This document shows, piece after piece, positions 16,959 to 25,998 of a stretch of DNA of 64,000 nucleotides. Made by a program: the position numbers and the translations under genes. The DNA lies in contig NC_013159.1 of NCBI RefSeq assembly GCF_000023865.1, positions 248,001 through 312,000 on the forward strand, given 5' to 3'. The notes under the pieces were generated by a model. That model saw only the letters and a list, made by a program, of their open reading frames with translations. It was not told where the DNA came from and did no database searches. The stretch is from Saccharomonospora viridis DSM 43017. GTDB taxonomy: Bacteria > Actinomycetota > Actinomycetes > Mycobacteriales > Pseudonocardiaceae. Every line of letters begins with the position of its first letter. Position 1 is the first letter of the stretch.

Positions 16959-17518
16959 GCGGGCGGGACGGACGTCACATCGGGAACCGGGCCGCGCCCC
17001 CGTGCGTTTGATTGGGTGAGAGCGAGAGGTCGGGGCCATTCCTCGGCCTCTCGAGAAACGCGCTGCATCTTGTGGTGTGTCTTCCCGCTGTGTGTCGCGG
17101 GGCGGCTCGAGGGAGGGGGGAGTCGCGAACTCGAGCCGCCCCGCTGACGAACCCGCCGCATGGACCCGGTGGCGAGGGGGATGCCAACGGGGCCGGCGGG
17201 GCGCAGCTCGGCAGGGGGAAGACGAGCTGCGGCTGTTCCCGCTTTCGGCCGGGGAGTGCGTGGTGACCGACCGAACGGGTTGTAGCCAACTTGTCAGACT
17301 CAGGTCTGTAATCACAAGACTACTCAGTCCCCCGTTCGGGTGAAATTCGCCTCGCTCGTTAACACATCGCGATTCCCTTAACCGAGATGACACGCTTGTT
17401 GACCTCGCGCCAAGTGTGCGGGTGAAGATCAACGTTTCTCTGTGCAACAGTCAGTAGATTTTTCGGGGGCCCCAGCGCGGGCCCGCCCACTCGAACGGCC
17501 GCATGGCAGGCTTGAAGC
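16959..17518. other. 560-bp intergenic region before gpmA
   Basis: No convincing gene. The left half is GC-rich and holds a stem with G-U pairs (about 17026-17053) and the long perfect inverted repeat at 17097-17144. From about 17270 the base composition turns clearly A/T-richer, which in this genome marks promoters: TAGATT at 17455-17460 is a good -10 hexamer about 60 bases before gpmA. GTTAACACATCG and CCCTTAACC near 17357-17382 form a loose repeated motif. Several promoters or a long 5' leader for gpmA are possible. Confidence 0.5.
17097..17144. repeat. 15-bp perfect inverted repeat (strong hairpin)
   Basis: GCGGGGCGGCTCGAG (17097-17111) is perfectly complementary to CTCGAGCCGCCCCGC (17130-17144) with an 18-base loop. 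It is the strongest hairpin between the YbjN gene and gpmA. No T-run follows on either strand. A factor-assisted terminator for the mshA transcript is the simplest reading; a structured RNA leader is an alternative. Confidence 0.65.
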
Positions 17519-18268
17519 ATGGCCGAACTTGGAACCCTGGTGCTGCTGCGACACGGGCAGAGCACGTGGAATGCGGAGAACCTGTTCACCGGCTGGGTCG
17601 ACGTCCCGCTGTCCGAACAGGGGGAAGCCGAAGCCCGACGCGGCGGGGAATTGCTCGCCGAGGCCGGTCTGCTGCCCGACGTCGTTCACACGTCCCTGCT
17701 GCGGCGCGCCATCTCGACGGCGAACATCGCCCTCGACGTCGCCGACCGCCATTGGATCGACGTCCGGCGCGACTGGCGGCTCAACGAGCGTCACTACGGT
17801 GCCCTGCAGGGCAAGAACAAGAAGGAGACGCTGGAGCAGTTCGGCGAGGAACAGTTCATGCTGTGGCGCCGTTCCTACGACACTCCGCCACCGCCCATCG
17901 AACCCGGCAGCCAGTACAGCCAGGACGGCGATGTCCGCTACGCCGACCTCGGCGACAAGCTGCCGACCACCGAATGCCTCAAGGACGTGGTGGAGCGGTT
18001 GCTGCCGTACTGGGAGTCCGCCATCGTCCCCGATCTGAGGGCGGGGAAGACGGTGCTGATCGCGGCGCACGGCAACTCGTTGCGGGCGTTGGTCAAGCAC
18101 CTCGACGGCATCTCCGACGAAGACATCGTGGGGCTCAACATCCCCACCGGCATCCCGCTGCGTTACGACCTCGACGAGAACCTCAAGCCCACCAATCCGG
18201 GCGGCACCTATCTCGACCCCGAGGCCGCCGAGAAGGCCGCCGCGGCCGTGGCCAGCCAGGGTCGCTGA
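17519..18268 (+). CDS. gpmA: 2,3-bisphosphoglycerate-dependent phosphoglycerate mutase
   Basis: The protein has 249 residues, the standard length. [18 protein letters not shown] carries the phospho-accepting His12 and substrate Arg; [24 protein letters not shown] and [16 protein letters not shown] complete the active site. It interconverts 3- and 2-phosphoglycerate in glycolysis and gluconeogenesis in the cytosol. ATG 17519 begins [19 protein letters not shown] lies six bases upstream, an imperfect -10, so a second leaderless promoter is possible besides TAGATT further up. Gene order gpmA-senX3-regX3 is conserved with mycobacteria. Confidence 0.96.
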   Translation: MAELGTLVLLRHGQSTWNAENLFTGWVDVPLSEQGEAEARRGGELLAEAGLLPDVVHTSLLRRAISTANIALDVADRHWIDVRRDWRLNERHYGALQGKNKKETLEQFGEEQFMLWRRSYDTPPPPIEPGSQYSQDGDVRYADLGDKLPTTECLKDVVERLLPYWESAIVPDLRAGKTVLIAAHGNSLRALVKHLDGISDEDIVGLNIPTGIPLRYDLDENLKPTNPGGTYLDPEAAEKAAAAVASQGR

Positions 18269-18330
18269 GCCGGACGGCGGATCGGATGCGGACCGTGGGC
18301 GGCCGAACGGCATTCGAGCCGCTCACGGCC

Positions 18331-18352
18331 ATCCGGTGAACGGCCGGTGACA
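18331..18352 (-). promoter_or_regulatory. PHO-box-like direct repeat before senX3-regX3
   Basis: Read on the minus strand, TGTCACCGGCC and GTTCACCGGAT are two contiguous 11-base units sharing TCACCGG, the layout of actinobacterial PHO boxes bound by PhoP/RegX3-type regulators (GTTCACC core). It lies about 95-116 bases upstream of senX3. Autoregulation by RegX3 under phosphate limitation is known in mycobacteria; here it is inferred from the motif. Confidence 0.5.
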
Positions 18353-18446
18353 CAGCGGCGAACAAGTGCCGTGAAGATGTCATAGCCATCACGAGAAGGC
18401 AGCCGGGACTAGGCTTTCGCGCTGTTTCCGTGTCTACGATGCGATC

Positions 18447-19697
18447 GTGACGGCGCCCGCTTCAATCGCGCTGGCCCTTGCCGCATCGGTGGCCGGCCTG
18501 CTCGTCGGCTTCCTCGTCGGCAGGTCTCGTCTCACCCACAGCCGCATGCGTCCGCAAGGGCCCACGGCAGCCCAATTGCTCGAACGGTTCGTCCGGTCGT
18601 CCAACAGCGGTGTGCTGATCCTCAACCGCTTCGGCGACCTGGTGCTCCACAACCACCGGGCCGAGGAACTCGGCCTCGTCCGGGACAACCGAGCCGACGC
18701 GCGAGCACGCAAGGCCGCCGAACAGGTCGTGGACGGCGGGACACCGACGGAGGTCGACCTCTCCCCACTGTCCGTGCGCAGACGCGGCCCCGAGGCGGTC
18801 CTCGGCGAGGTGAGACCACTCGGTGACGGCTTCACCGTGGTGGAGGCCATGGACCATTCCGAGGCCGTGCGTCTGGAGGCCACCCGCCGGGACTTCGTGG
18901 CCAACGTCAGTCACGAGCTGAAAACGCCGGTCGGGGCCATCGCGGTGCTCGCCGAGGCGGTGCTCGACGCCGCCGACGACCCCGACGAGGTTCGCCGATT
19001 CGGCGAGAAGATCCTGCGGGAGTCCACTCGGCTCGGCAAGCTCGTGACCGAACTGATCGCGCTGTCGCGGCTCCAAGGCGCCGAGAAGCTGCCCGAACTC
19101 ACCGTGGTGGACATCGACACGGTGGTGGACGAGGCGTTGGGACGGATCCGACTCGCCGCCGAATCGGCCGGCATCGACATCACCACCGACAGCGCCAGCG
19201 GTCTTTCCGTCGAGGGTGATCGCACGTTGTTGGTCACCGCGCTGTCGAACCTGCTGGACAACGCGGTGGCGTACTCCCCGGCGGGCTCCCCCGTGTCGAT
19301 CAGTCGGAGGCTGGTGGACGGTTATGTCGAGGTCGCCGTCACCGACCGGGGGATCGGCATACCCGAGTCCGACCAACAGCGTGTGTTCGAACGCTTCTAC
19401 CGCGCTGACAAGGCCCGTTCGCGCGCCACGGGTGGTACCGGGCTCGGACTGGCCATCGTCAAGCACGTCGCCGCCAACCACGGCGGGGAGGTGCGGCTGT
19501 GGAGCAGTCCGGGTGTGGGATCCACGTTCACGCTGCGCATACCCACCCACCCAGAGACCACGGGCGGGCGGACGTCGGCTCCGCCCGCCGCGACCGCGTC
19601 GGCCGGTCCCGCCGCCCCGACGGAGGCGGGCGGCCGGATCGAGCGGCCTGTGCCGGCGGTCTTGCAGAAGAGCACCGGAGGAGGAGGAAAGCCGTGA
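18447..19697 (+). CDS. senX3: sensor histidine kinase of the phosphate-responsive pair
   Basis: The protein has 416 residues. One strong N-terminal transmembrane helix (about 5-26), then a PAS-like domain (about 45-140), HisKA with FVANVSHELKTP (phospho-acceptor His156) and HATPase with N-box NLLDNAVAYS, G1 DRGIGIP and G2 GGTGLGLAIV. The C-terminal 45 residues are a Pro/Ala-rich tail. SenX3 senses phosphate state together with Pst/PhoU and phosphorylates RegX3. TACGAT at 18435-18440 is six bases before the GTG start without a ribosome site, so the mRNA is likely leaderless. It overlaps regX3 by four bases. Confidence 0.93.
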   Translation: MTAPASIALALAASVAGLLVGFLVGRSRLTHSRMRPQGPTAAQLLERFVRSSNSGVLILNRFGDLVLHNHRAEELGLVRDNRADARARKAAEQVVDGGTPTEVDLSPLSVRRRGPEAVLGEVRPLGDGFTVVEAMDHSEAVRLEATRRDFVANVSHELKTPVGAIAVLAEAVLDAADDPDEVRRFGEKILRESTRLGKLVTELIALSRLQGAEKLPELTVVDIDTVVDEALGRIRLAAESAGIDITTDSASGLSVEGDRTLLVTALSNLLDNAVAYSPAGSPVSISRRLVDGYVEVAVTDRGIGIPESDQQRVFERFYRADKARSRATGGTGLGLAIVKHVAANHGGEVRLWSSPGVGSTFTLRIPTHPETTGGRTSAPPAATASAGPAAPTEAGGRIERPVPAVLQKSTGGGGKP

Positions 19698-20383
19698 CGA
19701 GGGTGCTGATCGTCGAGGACGAGGAGTCGTTCGCCGACCCGCTGGCCTTCCTGCTGCGGAAGGAGGGATTCACGGCGGCGATCGCCACCGACGGACAGCA
19801 GGCTCTCGAGGAGTTCGACCGCAACGGCGCGGACATCGTTCTGCTCGATCTCATGTTGCCCGGGATGAGCGGAACCGATGTGTGTCGTGAGCTGCGCCAG
19901 CGCTCCAGTGTGCCGGTGATCATGGTGACGGCGCGGGACAGCGAGATCGACAAGGTGGTGGGGCTCGAACTGGGGGCCGACGACTACGTCACCAAGCCGT
20001 ACTCGGCGCGGGAGCTCATCGCCCGGGTGCGGGCCGTGCTGCGGCGCGGCGGGGACTCGTCCGGTGATTCCCAGCAGGAGCAGACCGTGCTGATCGGCGG
20101 TCCCGTGCGCATGGACGTCGAGCGGCACGTGGTGACGGTCAACGGTACGGAGGTACCGCTGCCGCTGAAGGAATTCGACCTGTTGGAGTACTTGCTTCGT
20201 AATGTCGGACGAGTGCTGACTCGCAACCAGCTCATCGACCGCGTGTGGGGAGCCGACTACGTCGGCGACACCAAAACGCTGGATGTGCACGTCAAACGGT
20301 TGCGGTCGAAGATCGAGCCGGAGCCGGGCTCGCCCCGGTACCTGGTCACCGTGCGCGGTCTGGGGTATAAGTTCGAGCCTTGA
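19694..20383 (+). CDS. regX3: OmpR-family response regulator RegX3
   Basis: The protein has 229 residues. The receiver domain has acidic Glu8/Asp9, phosphorylation site Asp52 in VLLDLMLPG, Thr in MVTARD and Lys in VTKPYS. The winged-helix DNA-binding domain (about 130-226) has PLPLKEFDLLEYLLRNVGRV and the recognition segment TLDVHVKRLRSKIEPEP. It activates phosphate-starvation genes through PHO-type boxes. GTG 19694 overlaps the senX3 stop (GTGA) behind GGAGGAGGAAA, giving coupled translation of kinase and regulator. Confidence 0.95.
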   Translation: MTRVLIVEDEESFADPLAFLLRKEGFTAAIATDGQQALEEFDRNGADIVLLDLMLPGMSGTDVCRELRQRSSVPVIMVTARDSEIDKVVGLELGADDYVTKPYSARELIARVRAVLRRGGDSSGDSQQEQTVLIGGPVRMDVERHVVTVNGTEVPLPLKEFDLLEYLLRNVGRVLTRNQLIDRVWGADYVGDTKTLDVHVKRLRSKIEPEPGSPRYLVTVRGLGYKFEP

Positions 20384-20478
20384 TCGCGGTGTCACTCGTC
20401 GCAGCACGACGACCGCCGAGCGGTCCCACCGCCTAGGTCACAGCGGGATCACGTGGGCGGACGGTACCGTAGAGCTTT

Positions 20479-21450
20479 GTGCGCCTAGGGGTACTCGACG
20501 TCGGATCGAACACGGTCCACCTGTTGGTGGTGGACGCCCATCGTGGTGCCCGTCCGACGCCGATGCACTCCGAGAAGACGGTGCTGCGACTCGTCGAGCG
20601 GGTCAGCGCTGATGGTGAGCTGGACAAGAAGGTGGTCGACGAGCTCGTGCTCACGATCGCCAGGGCCAAGGAAGCGGCCCAGCGGCACGGGTGTGAGGAG
20701 CTTCTGGCATTCGCGACATCGGCGATCAGGGACGTGAGCAACGCATCCGAGGTACTGGAGCGGATCGTTGACGAGACCGGCATCGAGCTGCGTGTGCTGA
20801 CCGGTGAGCAGGAAGCCAGATTGACGTTCCTGGCGGCGCGTCGCTGGTTCGGTTGGTCGGTGGGCAGACTACTGGTGCTGGACATCGGCGGTGGTTCGCT
20901 GGAGGTCGCGCTGGGGGACGACGAGGAGCCCGAACTGGCCGAATCGTGGCCGGTGGGGGCGGGACGCATCACGCGCACTCGGTTCGTCAACGATCCACCG
21001 ACCCGGCCGGAAGTGGTGTCGACGACCGCGTGGCTGGACGACCAGCTCGGTGGGTTGGCCGAACGGGTCGCCGCCGTGGGCGTGCCGGACAGGGTCGTGG
21101 GAACGTCCAGGATGCTTCAATCACTGGCCCGGCTGACGGGTGCGGCACCGTCGTCGGCGGGTCCGTACGTCCGCCGGGTGCTCACCCATGCGGGGTTGCG
21201 ACAGCTCATCGCCTTCATCTCGCGGATGTCGTCCGATGATCTGGCGCAGCTGGAGGGCGTGAGTTCCAGCAGGGCCCATCAGCTCGTCGCGGGTGCCCTT
21301 GTGGCGGAGAGCACGATGCGGGCGCTGTCCTTGGACTCCTTGGAGATCTGTCCCTGGGCGCTCCGGGAAGGTGTCATTCTGCAACGGTTGGACCACTCGG
21401 ACAGCGCAGACCGGACCGCATTGTTGACCGGTTGGAGGCGGGGCGCATGA
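20479..21450 (+). CDS. ppx: Ppx/GppA-family exopolyphosphatase (Rv0496-like)
   Basis: The protein has 323 residues of the actin-fold ASKHA superfamily. Phosphate loops are DVGSNTVHLLVVD (about 7-19) and DIGGGSLEVALGD (about 139-151), with FATSAIRDVSNA and GTSRML between and after. It lacks the C-terminal HD-like domains of E. coli Ppx, as is normal for the short actinobacterial form, which hydrolyses short-chain polyphosphate and can affect (p)ppGpp. Its place directly after the phosphate regulators fits phosphate metabolism. GTG 20479 lies 8 bases after TACCGT without a clear ribosome site. Confidence 0.88.
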   Translation: MRLGVLDVGSNTVHLLVVDAHRGARPTPMHSEKTVLRLVERVSADGELDKKVVDELVLTIARAKEAAQRHGCEELLAFATSAIRDVSNASEVLERIVDETGIELRVLTGEQEARLTFLAARRWFGWSVGRLLVLDIGGGSLEVALGDDEEPELAESWPVGAGRITRTRFVNDPPTRPEVVSTTAWLDDQLGGLAERVAAVGVPDRVVGTSRMLQSLARLTGAAPSSAGPYVRRVLTHAGLRQLIAFISRMSSDDLAQLEGVSSSRAHQLVAGALVAESTMRALSLDSLEICPWALREGVILQRLDHSDSADRTALLTGWRRGA

Positions 21451-21502
21451 TGCCTGGGTTCAGACTGGACGTAATAAGCGGGCGACGGGCACGGTGGAAG
21501 GG

Positions 21503-23284
21503 ATGACTCGAGAGAGCGACGGCGGGCGGACACAGAAGACTGTGGCCGAGCTCCTCGCCGAGCATGGCGGACAGCTCGGTGGCACACCGCGCCGCCGGCG
21601 GCGTCGCGCTGCCGAGGATGGCGACGCGTCCGGCGGCCGTCAGCCTGGGATCGCCGACACGGCTCCACAGGCGATCATCGAACGGGTTCGCGCCGAGGGG
21701 GCGTCCTCCGGATCGACCTCCCGCAGCGGTGGTCGCCCGAACGGGCGGGCCCAGGCCGGCGACGAAGCGCGCCGGGGACGTCCCGGGCAGCCCCGTACGG
21801 GACCGCAGAAGTTGCCGCCCCGGCCTCCGCAGGGCTCGGGTTCCTACCCCGTTCCCGGCGGTGAGGACGTTGGGCGGCCGCCGTTGCCGCCACGCGGCCG
21901 CGGCGCGCGGCCCACTGGTGCGTCGGGTTCCCTGCCGGTCACACCTCCTGCGCCGCAGTCGAGCCTTCCTCCCAGCAACACCCACAGCACCGGGTACGGC
22001 AAGCCGGTGGCCAACGGTTTCCGTCCACCGCAGAACACCGGTTCCCATCCGGCGCCTCCGCCCGGTGGTGGTGCCGTCTCGGGTGTGGTGCAGCAGTCGG
22101 CCGGATCCGGGGCGCAGCAACCCCCGCAGCCCAACCAGGGGCCACCGCGTGATGTCGCGGAGCGGATGAACGCCACTCGCCGGGTCCCCGCACCGGTGCC
22201 GCCACCGCCGCAGGCGGGCACGCAGGAGGGGACGTTGGCCGCTCGGCTCGACGGCCTCGACGACGTCGACGAGTCGGGTGTCCAGCAGCCCGCCCAGCCC
22301 GGAGGCCCGGCCTCTCAGCAGGGTGGTCGTGCGCAGCGTTCCGGTGCCTTCCCGATGCCGCACAGGCGTAGGCCGCCGAGGACGGCGCCCGCTGTGCCGC
22401 CGGAGCCCAGCACCGAGCAGTTCCCCGCCGTCGCGGAAAGCGACGCGGAGAAGACCGCGTTGGCCGAGCCCGTGCGGGACGAGGAGAAAACGACGCTGTC
22501 CGAGGCCGTACGCCCGGACGAGCCGCCCGCGGGATTGTCGAACTGGCCGGGCGCTCGCGGTGACGGCCAGTCGGTCGACTCGTCGAACGAGGCCACACAG
22601 GTCGGGGTGGCCGCCGTGCTGAACTCCGATGACGACGATGACGACGACCACGGGCCGGCCACGGGGCACTACGTGCCCAATTTCGACGACGATGACGAGG
22701 ACGACGACTTCGACGGGCTGCGTCACCGGACCGGTGTGCTCGGTGACGATCCACTCGGCGAGGACGACGATTTCGACGACCACGGCACGCGGTACGCCGA
22801 CTACGACGACGAGTCGTACCCCGATATGTATGCGGGCAACCCGTACGCCGACGATGACGACGACGAACCCGACTCGGACTCCGACGATGCTGGTTCCGCC
22901 GAGGAGGAGGAACCCAAGAAACGGAGGTTCCGCAAGGCACGCCGGGCCGAGCCCGTGGCCGCCGACTCCGAGGACGCCGATGAAGACGACGGCGATGCCG
23001 ACGATTCCGAGCTGGGCGATTCACCCGCCAAGCAGTGGCTCGTGCTTGCCGGGCAGCTCGCGCTCGGTGTGGCCGGTGGTGCCGGGGTGTGGCTGGGCTT
23101 CAATTGGCTGTGGGGCCGGTTGCCCGCCGCCGCGCTGATCGCGGCCCTGGTGGTCACCGTCGGGCTCGTGTGGGTGGTGCGCAAGGTGCGAAGGGCGGAG
23201 GACACCCAGACCACCGTGCTCGCGCTGCTCGTCGGGTTGGTGGTCACCGTGTCGCCCGCGGCGTTGTTACTGGTGTCGCGCTAG
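21503..23284 (+). CDS. long Pro/Asp-rich protein with C-terminal membrane anchor (Rv0497-like)
   Basis: The protein has 593 residues. A short conserved N-terminus (KTVAELLAEHGGQLGG) is followed by a basic RRRRRR cluster, about 300 residues of Pro/Gly/Gln-rich low complexity, then about 120 residues extremely rich in Asp/Glu (runs such as DDDDDDDH). The C-terminus has three hydrophobic helices (about 513-533, 537-557 and 570-592). Rv0497 has the same start and membrane end but is much shorter, so the acidic and proline-rich middle is expanded here. The function is unknown; topology suggests a long cytoplasmic disordered arm. ATG 21503 is preferred over GTG 21494 by family similarity. Confidence 0.75.
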   Translation: MTRESDGGRTQKTVAELLAEHGGQLGGTPRRRRRRAAEDGDASGGRQPGIADTAPQAIIERVRAEGASSGSTSRSGGRPNGRAQAGDEARRGRPGQPRTGPQKLPPRPPQGSGSYPVPGGEDVGRPPLPPRGRGARPTGASGSLPVTPPAPQSSLPPSNTHSTGYGKPVANGFRPPQNTGSHPAPPPGGGAVSGVVQQSAGSGAQQPPQPNQGPPRDVAERMNATRRVPAPVPPPPQAGTQEGTLAARLDGLDDVDESGVQQPAQPGGPASQQGGRAQRSGAFPMPHRRRPPRTAPAVPPEPSTEQFPAVAESDAEKTALAEPVRDEEKTTLSEAVRPDEPPAGLSNWPGARGDGQSVDSSNEATQVGVAAVLNSDDDDDDDHGPATGHYVPNFDDDDEDDDFDGLRHRTGVLGDDPLGEDDDFDDHGTRYADYDDESYPDMYAGNPYADDDDDEPDSDSDDAGSAEEEEPKKRRFRKARRAEPVAADSEDADEDDGDADDSELGDSPAKQWLVLAGQLALGVAGGAGVWLGFNWLWGRLPAAALIAALVVTVGLVWVVRKVRRAEDTQTTVLALLVGLVVTVSPAALLLVSR

Positions 23285-23298
23285 GAAGTATTTCTGAC

Positions 23299-24099
23299 GT
23301 GGCGGGTCCGGAGATCGCGGTTACGCTTTCCACGGCCTCGGTGTGGCCGCTGCGTGCGAGGAGTGCCTTCGAACTGGCTGCGGACCTCGGTTACGACGGG
23401 GTCGAGGTGATGGTGTGGGTCGACCCGGACAGCCAGGACGTGGGGGCGTTGCGGCAGTACAGCAAGACCACGGGGGTTCCCGTGCGGTCGGTGCACTCGC
23501 CTTCGCTGCTCATCACGCAGCGCGTGTGGTCGCCGGACCCCGTCGTGCGGCTGCGACGCTCAGTGGAAGCCGCGTTGGAGTTGGAGGCCAGCACGGTGGT
23601 CGTGCACCCGCCGTTCCGCTGGCAACGCCGCTACGGCGCCGCTTTCAGTGATCTGCTGGCCGAATTGGAGCAGGAAAGCGGAGTGGCCCTCGCGGTGGAG
23701 AACATGTTCAAAGTGCGTCCGCCCGGCGGTGGTCGCAACGTGCGGGTGTCGGCGTTCCGCCCGTCCATCGATCCGACCGACGTCGGCTACGCGCATTACA
23801 CGCTCGACCTGTCGCACACGGCCGCCGCCGGTATGGACGCGTTGGCGCTCGCCGATCGCATGGGGGACGGACTGTCGCACGTCCACCTGGCCGACGGCAC
23901 GGGTGCACCCCGGGACGAACATCTGGTCCCCGGCCGGGGCAATCAACCGTGTGCCGAATTGTTGGAGCGGCTGGTGGAACGGAATTACCGGGGCAGCGTG
24001 GTGCTGGAGGTCAACACGCGGGCGGCCAAGTACGCCGCGCGTAGGGTGGCCGATCTCGCCGAGGCGTTGTTGTTCACTCGGTTGCATCTCGGTCAGTGA
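23299..24099 (+). CDS. sugar phosphate isomerase/epimerase-like TIM barrel (Rv0498-like)
   Basis: The protein has 266 residues of the xylose-isomerase-like/AP-endonuclease 2 fold. Strand ends carry VEVMVWVDPDSQD, VHSPSL, VVVHPPFRWQ, VENMFKV, YTLDLSHTAAAG, HLADGTG and LEVNTR, matching the metal-ligand pattern (Glu, His, Asp, His, Glu) of this superfamily. The reaction is unknown. GTG 23299 follows AGGAAG at 23284-23289 and the upstream stop by 14 bases, so it is in the same operon as the acidic membrane protein. The order ppx-Rv0497-Rv0498-Rv0499-proC is conserved. Confidence 0.85.
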   Translation: MAGPEIAVTLSTASVWPLRARSAFELAADLGYDGVEVMVWVDPDSQDVGALRQYSKTTGVPVRSVHSPSLLITQRVWSPDPVVRLRRSVEAALELEASTVVVHPPFRWQRRYGAAFSDLLAELEQESGVALAVENMFKVRPPGGGRNVRVSAFRPSIDPTDVGYAHYTLDLSHTAAAGMDALALADRMGDGLSHVHLADGTGAPRDEHLVPGRGNQPCAELLERLVERNYRGSVVLEVNTRAAKYAARRVADLAEALLFTRLHLGQ

Positions 24100-24187
24100 C
24101 CGTCGGGCGGCTGCGACGGTCGGGAAAAACGTGATCATCGGCCGGGTCGGCACCACTTTTCGGTTTCGGACCCGTAGAGTTTGCGTC

Positions 24188-25114
24188 GTGGAGCCGCTGC
24201 GATCGTTGATTCTCGCCGCCGCCGACAACGACGTGATCCGGCGCGTGGTCGCCACAGCGCCGGGTAGCAGACAGATCGTCGCACGTTTCGTCGCGGGGGA
24301 AAGTGTCGCGGACGCGCTGGAAGTGGTCCATACGATCACCGCCGACGGCAGGCGTGCCACATTGGATTATCTGGGCGAGTACACAAGCGATCCGGAGCTG
24401 GCCGAACGAACGGTCCGCACTTATCTGCGACTGTTGGACGAATTGGCCGAGCGGCGATTGGCCGAAAGCGTCGAGGTGAGTGTGAAGCTGTCCGCGCTGA
24501 CGGTGGACGGCGACGAGGTGTTGGCTTCGCGCAATCTCGGCCTGATCTGTGAGGCGGCTGCTGACTGCGGCACCACCGTGACCGTCGACATGGAGGACCA
24601 CACCACCACCGACGCGACGTTGCGAGCGGTCCGAAAAGCACGCCGTACGTGGCCGTGGGTGGGGGCCGTGGTGCAGTCCTACCTGCGTCGTACCGAGTCG
24701 GACGTCGCCACGCTGGCGTACGAGGGATCGAGGGTCCGGTTGTGTAAGGGGGCCTACGCCGAACCCGCCGAGGTCGCGTTCACCGATGCCCATGCGGTCG
24801 ACCTCAGCTACGTGCGGTGCGCCAACTCCCTGCTGGCGGGTGGCGCGTACGCCATGTTCGCGACGCACGATCCCAGGTTGGTGAACGTGCTTCGGCAGCG
24901 GACACGTTGGTACGGCAGAAGGCAAGGCAGCTACGAATACCAGATGCTGTACGGAATCCGGCCGGACGAACAACGTCGGCTGGCCGCGGAAGGGGAGACC
25001 GTGCGCGTGTATGTGCCGTTCGGGGAGCATTGGTACGGCTATCTGATGCGGAGGCTTGCGGAGCGCCCCGCGAATCTGGCGTTGTTCCTCCGAGCCCTGG
25101 TCAGCCGTTCGTGA
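24188..25114 (+). CDS. proline dehydrogenase (monofunctional)
   Basis: The protein has 308 residues of the PRODH TIM-barrel type. SVEVSVKLSALTVDGDE, TVDMEDHTTTDATL, VGAVVQSYLRRTESD, VRLCKGAYAEP and the C-terminal FGEHWYGYLMRRLAERPAN contain the FAD and proline contacts (the RRxxE-like end). It oxidises proline to pyrroline-5-carboxylate, passing electrons to the quinone pool. TAGAGT is seven bases before GTG 24188 with no ribosome site, indicating a leaderless start. It overlaps the thioesterase gene by four bases and lies near proC, the opposite (biosynthetic) step. Confidence 0.88.
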   Translation: MEPLRSLILAAADNDVIRRVVATAPGSRQIVARFVAGESVADALEVVHTITADGRRATLDYLGEYTSDPELAERTVRTYLRLLDELAERRLAESVEVSVKLSALTVDGDEVLASRNLGLICEAAADCGTTVTVDMEDHTTTDATLRAVRKARRTWPWVGAVVQSYLRRTESDVATLAYEGSRVRLCKGAYAEPAEVAFTDAHAVDLSYVRCANSLLAGGAYAMFATHDPRLVNVLRQRTRWYGRRQGSYEYQMLYGIRPDEQRRLAAEGETVRVYVPFGEHWYGYLMRRLAERPANLALFLRALVSRS

Positions 25115-25935
25115 ACTCGATCGACTTGGAGCCGGTGACGTTCGCCGCCGCCTGCGAGATGCGTTCGCTGGGGGACGGTACCTTCACCGCGGACCTGCGG
25201 CAGGAGTGGTCGATCGGCAAACACCCTCACGGCGGGTTCCTGCTGGCGTTGTTGGCGAGAACCGCGATCAGAGCGTTGGCGGAGGCGGGCGAGCCGCCTG
25301 TGGACCCACTCGCGGTGAGCGCCGAGTTCCTGCACGCCCCCGCGCTCGGCCCGGTGTTGCTGCGCGCCGACATCCGCAAGATCGGCAGGCGGGTCACGGT
25401 GGTGGCGGTGAGTCTGGAGCAGCGGGGACGCAGTTGCGTGGAGGCACGTGTCACCGCGGGCAGGCTCGCCTTGCGGCCTCCGGTGTGGAACGACGTACCC
25501 GCGCTACCCCTCGAACCGCCTCCGAACGCGGTGCCGTTGTCTGGCAAGACGTCCGAGGGACTGTTCCATCTCGCACAGGGCTGTGACGTGCGAGTCGATC
25601 CCGCCACGGCCGGTTATCTCGTGGGTCGTAAGGACGACCCGCCGCGATTGCGGCTGTGGGCGCGGCCGCGACACGGCGAGGTGGACCCGTACTTCGCGTT
25701 GTTGGCCGGGGATCTCAATCCGCCCGTGGTGTTCAACCTCGGCCGGACGGGATGGGCGCCGACGGTCCAGCTCACAGCCTTGCTGCGGACTCGTCCGCAT
25801 CCGGGTTGGCTGCGCATCCAGGTGGGTTGCCGGGTGATCCAGGAGGGGTGGTTCGACTCCGACGCCGTCGTGGTCGACAGCCAGGGCCGCATCGTGTGCC
25901 AGGCCAGGCAGCTGGCGTTGTCCCCGCTGCCGTGA
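25111..25935 (+). CDS. acyl-CoA thioesterase-like double-hotdog protein (Rv0499-like)
   Basis: The protein has 274 residues consistent with two hotdog folds: GKHPHGGFLLALLARTAIRA in the first half resembles the hotdog helix of TesB-type enzymes, and VEARVTAGRLAL closes it. The second half has DPYFALLAGDLNPPVVFNLG and PHPGWLRIQVGCRVIQEGWFD. It likely hydrolyses an acyl-CoA or acyl thioester; the chain specificity is unknown. GTG 25111 overlaps the proline dehydrogenase stop (GTGA). The TesB assignment rests on fold motifs, so confidence in the chemistry is moderate. Confidence 0.75.
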   Translation: MNSIDLEPVTFAAACEMRSLGDGTFTADLRQEWSIGKHPHGGFLLALLARTAIRALAEAGEPPVDPLAVSAEFLHAPALGPVLLRADIRKIGRRVTVVAVSLEQRGRSCVEARVTAGRLALRPPVWNDVPALPLEPPPNAVPLSGKTSEGLFHLAQGCDVRVDPATAGYLVGRKDDPPRLRLWARPRHGEVDPYFALLAGDLNPPVVFNLGRTGWAPTVQLTALLRTRPHPGWLRIQVGCRVIQEGWFDSDAVVVDSQGRIVCQARQLALSPLP

Positions 25936-25998
25936 CGGTTGAACGGGGCGGCACGGCCGGTACGAGGGGCCGGGAAAACACGGCTTACTGTTGCGGGT

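Noticed and set aside
16975-17289. Protein-coding genes in the gap before gpmA on either strand
   Set aside because: Frames are Pro/Arg/Ser-rich with no start signal or motif, and the region contains a hairpin and promoter-like DNA instead.
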